A stretch of DNA of 6,005 nt from contig CAZRTZ010000098.1 of assembly GCA_964603155.1 (NCBI GenBank), positions 1 through 6,005 on the forward strand, read 5' to 3'. Source of the DNA: VAUL01 sp964603155. GTDB lineage: Bacteria; Desulfobacterota; Desulfuromonadia; Desulfuromonadales; BM103. This document shows, one piece after another, positions 1 to 5,455 of this stretch; positions within the stretch are counted from its first letter, which is position 1; each line of letters opens with the position of its first letter. The notes beneath the pieces were generated by a model. It did no database searches. It was not told where the DNA came from and saw only the letters and a list, made by a program, of their open reading frames with translations. Position numbers and translations under genes: made by a program.

Positions 1-427
1 CCCCCATGGTCAGGTACTTCGGCCCCTCCCAGCCGCACAGCGTGTTTTCCCAGTACTCCTCGATCCACACCTGCAGGACCCCCTGCACCCCCGGAGACGG
101 CAGCGGTCCGGCTGACGGCGGGTCGCCGGGCGAGGGCGCCGGGGTGCCGGCGGAGAAACTGCGCGACACGCTGTTGCCGGCGCTGAAGGCGTCGTAGCCG
201 CGGCGCCGCAACTCACGCACCAGCGCGCTGCGCAGGTCCTCATCGATGAAGGTGCTGCACATCTCGTTCGGCTGGTAGGTCGCATAAGCAACCGGACCCA
301 CCGCCACGCTGCGAATGCCAAGCGCGGCAAAAGCCGGGTCGGCAGGCGGCGGCGGGGACGACGGCAGCGTGCTGCAGCCGGCCAGCAGCAAACCGAGCGC
401 CAACCATCCCGGCAGCAGCCGTTTCAC
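1..427 (-). CDS. Putative outer-membrane lipoprotein (3' end beyond window)
   Basis: Reading leftward from a GTG at 427, 142 residues are visible with no stop; the gene continues past the left edge. The N-terminus is a lipoprotein signal: MKR, a hydrophobic stretch, then the lipobox LLAGC with the lipidated Cys at residue 18. Residue 19 is Ser, not Asp, so sorting to the outer membrane is the default expectation. A Ser/Pro-rich linker follows (about 21-31), then a compact segment (about 35-82: IRSVAVGPV, then an acidic/Leu helix ending RRRGYDAFSA). This resembles the strand-helix start of small CsgG/LpoB-like periplasmic lipoproteins, but I do not recognise the family. A second Gly/Ser/Pro-rich stretch (about 92-114) precedes a strand-like VLQVWIEEYWE. 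Cys57 and Cys131 could form a disulfide. The start overlaps the stop of the upstream thioredoxin gene (GTGA, 424-427), implying translational coupling; a GGGGAAGGG-like site lies 10 nt upstream. Function unknown. Confidence 0.75.
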   Translation of the reverse strand, partial: MKRLLPGWLALGLLLAGCSTLPSSPPPPADPAFAALGIRSVAVGPVAYATYQPNEMCSTFIDEDLRSALVRELRRRGYDAFSAGNSVSRSFSAGTPAPSPGDPPSAGPLPSPGVQGVLQVWIEEYWENTLCGWEGPKYLTMG

Positions 428-1266
428 TTGCCGGCCGCCCTTCCCCGCGCGAGCTCCCGGTCGATCAGCGCCTGCACCTCGGCCGGACTGCGTTCGCGCA
501 GCGGTTTGCCGTTGAGGAACACGGTCGGCGTCCCCTGCACCCCGACCTGCTGCCCCAGCGCCTGGTCACGCAGCACTTCGTCGCGCAGCTTCTGGGCCGC
601 GCGGTCCTTGTCGAAGCGGGCCAGGTCGAGACCGGCCTCCTTGGCCAGCGCCTTGATCTTCTCTTCGCTCAGCTGGCTGAAGTTATTGAAGAGGAGATCG
701 TGCATCGGCCAGAATTTCCCCTGCTCCCGCGCCGCCAGACTGGCCAGCGCCGCCGGCAGAGCCATGTTGTGCATGCGCAGCGGGAACTGCTTGAAGACGA
801 TGCGCACCTTCCCCGCATTTTTGGCCAGAATCTCGTCGAGGATCGGCACCAGGCGCGAGCAGTAGGGGCACTGGAAATCGCTGAACACGGTGAGCGTCAC
901 CGGGGCTTTTTCATCGCCTTTAACCGGCGAATTGAGCACCGGCAGAGGGTACAGCTTCGCCACCTCGACAACCCTTAAGTCGCTGCCGACCGTGACGTAC
1001 AGCTGCGCGCCATCGGGGGACACGGCCAGTCGCTCGGCCTCGAACCCGAGACTGAAACGATCCTGCACTTCGCCGCCGGGGGAGAGAATCTGCACCTCAC
1101 CCCCTTTGTGCAGGACATAGACTCGGCTGCCATCGGCACTGGCCACCATATCCAGCGCGGCCTTGCCGAGATTGACGGCCGACCCCGCTTCGACCTGCAA
1201 TACCGCCGCCCCGGCGCCTGTCGCCAGCAGCAGCCCGGCACACACCAACCCTATCCATTTCATCAT
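424..1266 (-). CDS. Secreted DsbA-family thioredoxin-fold protein with N-terminal propeller-like repeats
   Basis: A 280-residue periplasmic thiol-disulfide oxidoreductase candidate. Residues 1-21 form a signal peptide (MMKW, hydrophobic core, cleavage probably after AGA). Residues about 36-102 hold two short beta-propeller-like repeats: 'DMVASADGSRVYVL..GGEVQIL' and 'RLAVSPDGAQLYVTVGSDLRVVEV', each with an S-x-DG-x-x-x-Y/V core as in YVTN/NHL blades. Residues about 115-275 are a DsbA/DsbG-type thioredoxin domain: strand VTLTVFSDFQ, active site C133-P-Y-C136, a helical insert, and the cis-Pro motif G-T246-P247 before TVFLNG. The CPYC dipeptide and lack of a long dimerisation domain fit DsbA-family proteins of the 'thioredoxin_4' type. 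I chose ATG 1266 because GGAGG lies 7 nt upstream and the signal peptide begins there; an in-frame extension upstream to 1416 would run into the divergent ABC gene and looks noncoding. Whether it oxidises, isomerises or reduces substrates cannot be read from the sequence. It overlaps the downstream lipoprotein gene by 4 bp. Confidence 0.9.
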   Translation of the reverse strand: MMKWIGLVCAGLLLATGAGAAVLQVEAGSAVNLGKAALDMVASADGSRVYVLHKGGEVQILSPGGEVQDRFSLGFEAERLAVSPDGAQLYVTVGSDLRVVEVAKLYPLPVLNSPVKGDEKAPVTLTVFSDFQCPYCSRLVPILDEILAKNAGKVRIVFKQFPLRMHNMALPAALASLAAREQGKFWPMHDLLFNNFSQLSEEKIKALAKEAGLDLARFDKDRAAQKLRDEVLRDQALGQQVGVQGTPTVFLNGKPLRERSPAEVQALIDRELARGRAAGK

Positions 1267-1273
1267 CGGCCAA

Positions 1274-1278
1274 CCTCC
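1274..1278 (-). promoter_or_regulatory. Shine-Dalgarno of the DsbA-like gene
   Basis: GGAGG on the minus strand, 7 nt before the ATG at 1266 (10 nt before the second ATG at 1263). It decides the start of the thioredoxin-fold protein and argues against the longer upstream reading. Confidence 0.8.
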
Positions 1279-1282
1279 GTCG

Positions 1283-1297
1283 CCGGCGAATCGCCGG
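1283..1297. repeat. Perfect 7-bp inverted repeat in the 5' leader of the DsbA-like gene
   Basis: CCGGCGA and TCGCCGG are separated by one base. As RNA the leader could fold a short GC-rich hairpin just 4 nt upstream of the GGAGG ribosome-binding site. As DNA it is a dyad that a dimeric regulator could bind. It lies in the divergent intergenic region, so either role could affect the leftward gene. There is no T-tract, so it is not a typical terminator. Role not established. Confidence 0.45.
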
Positions 1298-1342
1298 ATC
1301 GTTTCCTTTCGTTTACCATGACACCCCGCAATCGTCCAGCGC

Positions 1343-1371
1343 TTGACAACGCCCCCCCCCGGCGGCATAAG
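1343..1371 (+). promoter_or_regulatory. Candidate sigma70 promoter of the ABC operon with a C9 spacer tract
   Basis: A perfect -35 hexamer TTGACA (1343-1348), a 17-nt spacer and a -10-like CATAAG (1366-1371, four of six matches to TATAAT). The spacer contains a run of nine C (1352-1360). Transcription would be expected to start about 7 nt after the -10, at 1378-1379, which is the ATG of the ABC ATPase gene, so the transcript would be leaderless or nearly so. The -35 match is strong; the -10 match is moderate; no experimental support. Confidence 0.45.
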
Positions 1372-1378
1372 AAAGGGC

Positions 1379-2317
1379 ATGACGGTCCCCGCCCTCGCCA
1401 TCGACAATCTCAGCAAGAGTTACGACGGCCAGCAGGCCGTCAAGGAAATCTCCTTCGAGATTCCCCCCGGTGAAATCTTCGGCCTGCTTGGTCCCAATGG
1501 CGCAGGGAAAAGCACCACCATCAACATGATCGCCGGAGTCACCCGCATTGGCGGCGGCCGTATCGAGGTATTCGGCTATGACAATCAGCGCGATTACCGG
1601 GTGGCAAGGCGCCTGCTCGGGGTCATGCACCAGGAAGTGGTCATCGACAACTTCTTCACCATCGACCAGACCCTGAAGTTTCACGCCGGCTACTACGGGG
1701 TGCGCGACGACCCGGCCTGGCGCAAGCGCCTGATCGAGCAGCTCGGTCTCGGCCCGCACCTGCACAAGGTGATGATCAAGCTCTCCGGGGGGCTGAAGCG
1801 TCGCTTCATGATCGCCAAGGCCCTGCTCCACAAGCCGCGCCTTTTGATTCTCGACGAGCCGACCGCAGGGGTCGACGTCGAGCTGCGCCACGGCCTGTGG
1901 GAGTTCGTGCGCGAGATCAATCGCGCCGGCACCACCATCCTGCTGACCACCCACTACCTTGAGGAGGCCGAGCAGATGTGCGACCGCATCGCCATCATGC
2001 ACCACGGTGAACTGATCGCCCTGGAGGCGACCGGCAGCCTCCTCGAACGTCTGGGGACGCGCGGCGTGGTGGTCCACCTCCACCAGCCGCTGCAGACCCT
2101 CCCCGCCGCGCTGGCCGGCTGGGGCGGACGGCTCGACACCGACGGCCGCGCCGTGCGCCTGACGCTGCCGCCGCAGCAGACCGCCGGCGATCTGCTCGCC
2201 CTGCTGTGCCGGATGGGGCTGCCGGTCGCCGACCTCGAAACCAAGCGTGCCGGGCTGGAGGAGATCTTCCTGCAGATCACCAAGGACGTGCCGGCCGGAG
2301 GCGGCAACGGCTCATGA
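1379..2317 (+). CDS. YadG-like ABC transporter ATP-binding protein
   Basis: A 312-residue ATPase subunit of an ABC-2 type exporter, expected on the cytoplasmic face of the inner membrane, driving the permease encoded next. All nucleotide-binding motifs are present in order: Walker A GPNGAGKST (38-46), Q-loop Gln85, signature LSGGL (135-139), Walker B LLILDE (155-160) followed by PTAGVD, and H-loop His192 in TTHYLEEAE. The wording of these blocks, for example FGYD near 65, AGYYGV near 103 and LLILDEPTAGVD.ELR, closely follows E. coli YadG. The C-terminal about 80 residues end in the usual 'LEEIFLQIT' segment. I chose ATG 1379 because it aligns with the YadG N-terminus; an in-frame TTG at 1343 would add 12 low-complexity residues (TTPPPGG) and overlaps the putative -35 box. 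There is no well-spaced Shine-Dalgarno: GGG sits only 1 nt from the ATG. Substrate unknown; YadGH function is itself poorly defined, and a multidrug or polysaccharide exporter role cannot be separated. Confidence 0.93.
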   Translation: MTVPALAIDNLSKSYDGQQAVKEISFEIPPGEIFGLLGPNGAGKSTTINMIAGVTRIGGGRIEVFGYDNQRDYRVARRLLGVMHQEVVIDNFFTIDQTLKFHAGYYGVRDDPAWRKRLIEQLGLGPHLHKVMIKLSGGLKRRFMIAKALLHKPRLLILDEPTAGVDVELRHGLWEFVREINRAGTTILLTTHYLEEAEQMCDRIAIMHHGELIALEATGSLLERLGTRGVVVHLHQPLQTLPAALAGWGGRLDTDGRAVRLTLPPQQTAGDLLALLCRMGLPVADLETKRAGLEEIFLQITKDVPAGGGNGS

Positions 2318-3102
2318 GCGACCGGCGCCTCCCAGAGTTCATCCCCTGGCTCCCCTTCTACACCCTGCTGCAGAAGGAGGTGCGCCGCTTTTTGCGCGTC
2401 GCCTCGCAGACCCTGGTCACCCCGGTGGTCACCGCCGCCCTGTACCTGTTCATCTTCGGCGCCACCCTCGGCACCCGCATCAGCGTACTGGAGGGCTTCA
2501 GCTACGCGCAGTTCGTCATCCCCGGCCTGATCCTGATGGCCGTGGTCAACAACGCCTTCGCCAACACCTCGACCTCCCTGTTCATGTCGCGCTACCTCGG
2601 CAGCATCGTCGATCTGCTGGTGACGCCGCTGACCCCGGCGCAGTTCATCCTGGCCTACACCCTCGCCGCCATGCTGCGCGGCATGGCGGTCGGCACCGTG
2701 GTCTGGCTGATCTCCCTCCCCTTCGCCACCCTCCCCTTCGCCCATCCGGCGCTGGTGGTGGCCATGGCCCTTTTGACCAGTTTCCTCTTTGCCCAGTTCG
2801 GGCTGATCGTCGCTCTCCATGCCGACTCGTTCGATGCCCTGGCGATGTATTCCAACTTCGTGTTGATGCCGCTGATCTACCTGGGAGGGGTCTTCTACCC
2901 GATCTCCATCCTCCCCGCCCCGTGGGCGGGGCTGTCCCACCTCAATCCGCTCTTCTACCTGATCGACGGCTTCCGCCACGCCCTGCTCGGACAGGGAGAC
3001 CTTTCCTTCGCCACCGCCTTTACGGTCAGCGGCCTGATGGCGGCCGGGGCCTTCCTCTGGGCGGCCACCCTCATCGGCCGCAGCTACCGGCTCAGGAACT
3101 GA
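2314..3102 (+). CDS. YadH-like ABC-2 type transporter permease
   Basis: A 262-residue inner-membrane permease, partner of the preceding ATPase; its ATG overlaps that gene's TGA (ATGA), so the two are coupled. About six hydrophobic segments are visible, near residues 33-53, 66-86, 112-138, 145-168, 181-198 and 236-255. An amphipathic N-terminal helix (LLQKEVRRFLRV, 18-29) precedes the first. Diagnostic ABC-2 features include FSYAQFVIPGL (62-72), the LLVTPLTPAQ loop (101-110), and PLIYLGGVFYPISILP followed by GLSHLNPLFYLIDGFRHALLG (186-226). These blocks match E. coli YadH nearly word for word, and the length is normal for that family. A GGAGG lies 12 nt upstream, rather far, consistent with dependence on coupling. 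The exported substrate cannot be deduced. The gene ends 66 bp from a convergent gene. Confidence 0.93.
   Translation: MSDRRLPEFIPWLPFYTLLQKEVRRFLRVASQTLVTPVVTAALYLFIFGATLGTRISVLEGFSYAQFVIPGLILMAVVNNAFANTSTSLFMSRYLGSIVDLLVTPLTPAQFILAYTLAAMLRGMAVGTVVWLISLPFATLPFAHPALVVAMALLTSFLFAQFGLIVALHADSFDALAMYSNFVLMPLIYLGGVFYPISILPAPWAGLSHLNPLFYLIDGFRHALLGQGDLSFATAFTVSGLMAAGAFLWAATLIGRSYRLRN
2913..2931. repeat. Perfect 8-bp GC hairpin inside the permease gene
   Basis: CCCCGCCC, a 3-nt CGT loop, then GGGCGGGG. It lies in codons 200-206, encoding the periplasmic or loop segment LPAPWAG just before the conserved SHLNP block. It has no T-tract, so it is not a typical intrinsic terminator. It may simply follow from GC-rich codon choice. 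Confidence 0.5.
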
Positions 3103-3168
3103 CCCGGCCGGGCGCTCCCGCAGAAAGTTCGGACATCCTGACATAATACCGGCAGGCCGCGCGGCGAT
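3103..3168. other. Convergent intergenic gap, no clear terminator
   Basis: Sixty-six bases between the ABC permease stop and the stop of the minus-strand DUF3147-like gene. It contains two short perfect palindromes, CCCGGCCGGG (3103-3112) and GCCGCGCGGC (3156-3165). Neither has room for a proper loop or a run of T on either strand. Termination for both converging operons is expected here, but the sequence does not show a canonical intrinsic terminator. Confidence 0.5.
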
Positions 3169-3501
3169 TCAGCGCAGCCACCACTGGTGGAGGACGGCGG
3201 CAACCGTCCAGACGGAAAAGCTGGCGGTCAGCACGATCGGAAGCGGCAGGTTCTTGCGATAGCAAAGGAAGGCCACCAGGAAGAAGAGGATGGTGGGGAC
3301 GAGCCCCCACAGCACGCCGCGGGTGAGCTGCTGCATGGTCTGCGGGTCGTTGCCGCTGTCGAGGGCCACCCACACCAGGACCAGTGCCCCGGTAAGCGGC
3401 ATGACCGCCACCAGTCCGGCCAGGGACGGCCACTTGCGGCCGATGGCGGTGGCGGTGAGGATGACAGCGAGGGAGAGGAGGCTTTTGAGCAGCAGCTGCA
3501 C
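3169..3501 (-). CDS. Small four-helix membrane protein, DUF3147-like
   Basis: A 110-residue integral membrane protein with four hydrophobic segments, near residues 3-21, 27-47, 62-81 and 86-109. Between the first two sits a short charged-to-Pro loop (GRKWPSLAGL), and the second begins LVAVMPLTGAL. This helix pattern and the 'SLAGLVAVMPLTG' block resemble the DUF3147 family, whose function is unknown; I assign the family by memory of its pattern only. It starts at a GTG (3501) just 6 bp after the dtd stop on the same strand, so it is probably the last gene of the dapF-nfo-dtd operon. The nearest Shine-Dalgarno-like AAGG is about 14 nt upstream, inside the end of dtd, so translation may depend on ribosomes finishing dtd. 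No catalytic residues are evident. An overlapping longer frame on this strand is Arg/Gly-rich and looks like a shadow. Confidence 0.75.
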   Translation of the reverse strand: MQLLLKSLLSLAVILTATAIGRKWPSLAGLVAVMPLTGALVLVWVALDSGNDPQTMQQLTRGVLWGLVPTILFFLVAFLCYRKNLPLPIVLTASFSVWTVAAVLHQWWLR

Positions 3502-3507
3502 GGGGAG

Positions 3508-3957
3508 CTAGAACGCCTTGCGGCTGTCGAGGAGCAGGGTGACCGGACCGTCGTTGACGAGAAAGACCTGCATCTCGGCACGAAAAACTCCGGTGGCGAC
3601 CGTCAGGCCGGCAGCGCGCAGGGCATTGACGTAATCGTTGTACAAGGCGTCGGCCAGCTCGGGCGGAGCGGCGTCGGTGAAGCCGGGGCGGCGCCCCTTG
3701 CGGCAGTCGCCGAGCAGGGTGAACTGTGACACCGCCAGCACCGCGCCGCCGACATCATGCAGGGCCAGGTTCATCTTGCCGGCGTCGTCCTCGAAGACCC
3801 TCAAGCCCGCGGTCTTGTCCGCCAGGTAGGCGACGTCGGCCGCGGTGTCGCCGTCGGCCACGCCGAGCAGGACCAGAAAGCCCCGGTCGATGGCGCCGAC
3901 CACCGCGCCGTCGACCTCGACCCGCGCCTGCGTCACCCGCTGCACCACGGCTCTCAC
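3508..3957 (-). CDS. dtd: D-aminoacyl-tRNA deacylase (DTD)
   Basis: A 149-residue cytoplasmic enzyme that hydrolyses D-aminoacyl-tRNA (and glycyl-tRNA mischarged on tRNA-Ala), keeping D-amino acids out of proteins. It acts as a homodimer. The sequence carries the family hallmarks: N-terminal MRAVVQRV.....V, the SQFTLLGD motif (77-84, with catalytic-pocket Ser77-Gln78), KGRRPGF (87-93), and the Gly-cisPro motif NDGPVT (135-140, Gly137-Pro138) that gives chiral proofreading. The length is typical (about 145-150). It starts at a GTG that overlaps the nfo stop (GTGA, 3954-3957); GGGAG lies 7 nt upstream, which supports this start. The gene is intact and unremarkable. Confidence 0.96.
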   Translation of the reverse strand: MRAVVQRVTQARVEVDGAVVGAIDRGFLVLLGVADGDTAADVAYLADKTAGLRVFEDDAGKMNLALHDVGGAVLAVSQFTLLGDCRKGRRPGFTDAAPPELADALYNDYVNALRAAGLTVATGVFRAEMQVFLVNDGPVTLLLDSRKAF

Positions 3958-4808
3958 GCCGACTCTCCCGCCAGCTGGCGCAGCAGCGCCAGGTTGATGC
4001 GATCCATCTCCTCGCCGTCATCCCCTTTCGGGGTTTCGAGAACCATCGGCAGATGGGAAAAGCGCTGATCGCGTACCAGGCGGGCGAACCCCGCCGCGCC
4101 GATCGCCCCCGCGCCGATATGGGCGTGGCGGTCGACCTTGCTGCCGCACCCCTTCATGCTGTCGTTGAGATGGAAGGCGAAGAGCCGGTCGAAGCCGACC
4201 TCCCTGGCAAACGCGGCCATGGTCTGCTCGTAGCCTTCGTCACTGGCGAGATCGTAGCCGGCCGCATGGGCATGGCAGGTATCGAAGCACACCCCGACCC
4301 GCTCGCCGAACCCCTCCATGAGCCGGGCCAGGTGCGAGAAGTCGCCGCCGAGATAGCTCCCCTGGCCGGCGGTGTTTTCCAGCAGCAGGCGCACCGCCGG
4401 GTCGCTGGCGGCGAAGATCTCGGTCAGCGCTTCGCGGATGCGCCGGATGCCGGCATCCACTCCCGCCCCGAGGTGGGCGCCGGGATGGGCGATCAGATAA
4501 GGGATGCCGAGAGCGGTGCAGCGCTGCAACTCCTCCTGCATCGCCGCCTTCGACTTCGCCCAGTTGTCGGGGTCGACGGCGGCCAGGTTGATCAGGTAGG
4601 CGTCGTGGACCATGACCGGGCCGATGCCGCTTTGCCGCCAGGCCTCGCGAAAGGCCAGCTGCTCTGCCGCGCTCACCGGCGGAGCACTCCAGCGGTTGGC
4701 GTTCTTGGTGAAGATCTGCACGGCGGTGGCACCGACCGCTACGGCGCGCGGGAAGGCCTGCTCCAGACCGCCGGCCACCGACATGTGGGCACCGAACAGG
4801 CGGCTCAC
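3954..4808 (-). CDS. nfo: Endonuclease IV (AP endonuclease)
   Basis: A 284-residue DNA-repair enzyme that cleaves 5' of abasic sites and removes 3'-blocking groups using three zinc ions, with a TIM-barrel fold. It begins MSRLFGAHMSVAGGLEQA, matching the GAH.S.AGG start of the family. All nine expected metal ligands are visible: His68 (VHDAYLINLA), His108 (AHPGAHLG), Glu144 (LLENTAGQG), Asp176 and His179 (CFDTCHAHAAGYD), His213 (FHLNDS), Asp226 and His228 (DRHAHIG), and Glu258 (LETPKG). The protein should therefore be active. I chose GTG 4808 because GGAGG lies exactly 7 nt upstream and it overlaps the stop of the upstream HAD gene (GTGA); a longer in-frame extension runs into that gene and looks noncoding. 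The dtd start overlaps its stop in the same way. Confidence 0.97.
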   Translation of the reverse strand: MSRLFGAHMSVAGGLEQAFPRAVAVGATAVQIFTKNANRWSAPPVSAAEQLAFREAWRQSGIGPVMVHDAYLINLAAVDPDNWAKSKAAMQEELQRCTALGIPYLIAHPGAHLGAGVDAGIRRIREALTEIFAASDPAVRLLLENTAGQGSYLGGDFSHLARLMEGFGERVGVCFDTCHAHAAGYDLASDEGYEQTMAAFAREVGFDRLFAFHLNDSMKGCGSKVDRHAHIGAGAIGAAGFARLVRDQRFSHLPMVLETPKGDDGEEMDRINLALLRQLAGESA

Positions 4809-5455
4809 GAGACGGCCTCCGTCGGCTGCAGCGCGGCGCCAAGGGCGCGCACGTCGGGGAGGTGCAGGTCGACGTACTCCGGCGTGGCGCCGGCGCCGAC
4901 CAAGACGGTCGCCATGCCGAGTTCCTTGGCAGTGCGCAGGTTCTCGCGCGAATCCTCGATCATGGCGCAATCGGCCGCAGCGCTGCCGAGCGCGGCGAGG
5001 ACCGCCTGGTAGGGGGCCGGATAAGGCTTGGGGAGATAGTTGGCAACGCGGATGTCGAACACCGCCTCGAACTGATCGGCAATCCCCAATGCCGCCAGCA
5101 CCCGCTCGGCGTGACAGGAAGAGCCGTTGGTAAAGACCGCCTTGCGCTGCGGCAGGGACCCCAGCATGGTGCGCAGCAAGGGATCGGGACTCAGGCGGGA
5201 GGTGACGTCGACATCGTGCACGTAGTGCAGGTAGTCCTCGGGATCGACGCCGTGATGGCGGATCAGCCCCTGCAGGGTGACGCCGTAGGCGGCCCAGTAC
5301 TCGCGGCGCAGGCCATCGACGGCCTCCGCCGGGATACCGACCTGATCGATCATGAAGCGGTTGATGCGCACGTCGATCAGGTCGAACAGCTCGCGTTCGG
5401 GCGGATACAGGGTGTTGTCGAGATCGAAGAGGAGCACGCGGTTCAGCATGGTCAT
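4805..5455 (-). CDS. HAD-family pyrimidine 5'-nucleotidase-like hydrolase
   Basis: A 216-residue haloacid dehalogenase-type phosphatase, probably cytoplasmic. Motif I is DLDNTLYP (11-18; nucleophile Asp11, acid/base Asp13). Motif II is FTNGS (108-112; Thr109). The motif III lysine is Lys143 in YLPKPYP, and motif IV is EDS (167-169; metal-binding Glu167, Asp168). An alpha-helical cap (about 20-90) lies between motifs I and II. DNTLYP, the helical cap and the LPKP block point to the pyrimidine 5'-nucleotidase subgroup (SDT1/PPM-like, TIGR01993 type), which dephosphorylates UMP, CMP or related phosphates. Substrate specificity in this HAD subgroup is hard to predict, so treat it as likely, not proven. 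ATG 5455 overlaps the dapF stop (ATGA); a second ATG lies two codons later. It overlaps nfo at its 3' end. Confidence 0.88.
   Translation of the reverse strand: MTMLNRVLLFDLDNTLYPPERELFDLIDVRINRFMIDQVGIPAEAVDGLRREYWAAYGVTLQGLIRHHGVDPEDYLHYVHDVDVTSRLSPDPLLRTMLGSLPQRKAVFTNGSSCHAERVLAALGIADQFEAVFDIRVANYLPKPYPAPYQAVLAALGSAAADCAMIEDSRENLRTAKELGMATVLVGAGATPEYVDLHLPDVRALGAALQPTEAVS
4816..4820 (-). promoter_or_regulatory. Shine-Dalgarno deciding the nfo GTG start
   Basis: GGAGG on the minus strand, 7 nt ahead of GTG 4808 and inside the end of the HAD gene. It fixes the start at the GTG rather than at the in-frame ATG eight codons later (residue 9) or an upstream codon. Confidence 0.75.

Noticed and set aside
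1318..1348. Minus-strand promoter with -35 TTGTCA (1348-1343) for the DsbA-like gene
   Set aside because: The only -10-like hexamer near it (TGTCAT) needs a 19-nt spacer and matches poorly; the evidence is too weak to annotate.
1267..1416. N-terminal extension of the DsbA-like protein by 50 residues
   Set aside because: It would overlap the ABC ATPase start, has no signal-peptide logic, and ignores the well-placed GGAGG before ATG 1266.
2716..2742. Imperfect 15-bp tandem repeat (CTCCCCTTCGCC, twice) in the permease gene
   Set aside because: It encodes LPFAT-LPFA in a hydrophobic segment and has fewer than two full copies, so it is most likely a chance coding repeat.
1954..3144. Long minus-strand open frame (396 codons) opposite the ABC genes, rich in Glu, Gly, Gln and His
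   Set aside because: It lies antisense to two well-recognised ABC transporter genes and shows the low-complexity composition of a GC-rich shadow frame; no domain is recognisable.
3103..3165. Short palindromes in the convergent gap as a bidirectional terminator
   Set aside because: The palindromes lack loops and there is no T-tract on either strand, so they do not meet the usual pattern of an intrinsic terminator.
3726..5012. Long plus-strand open frame (428 codons) opposite dtd, nfo and the HAD gene
   Set aside because: Composition is Arg/Pro-rich at the start and no motif is seen, while the opposite strand encodes complete Dtd and Nfo with all catalytic residues.
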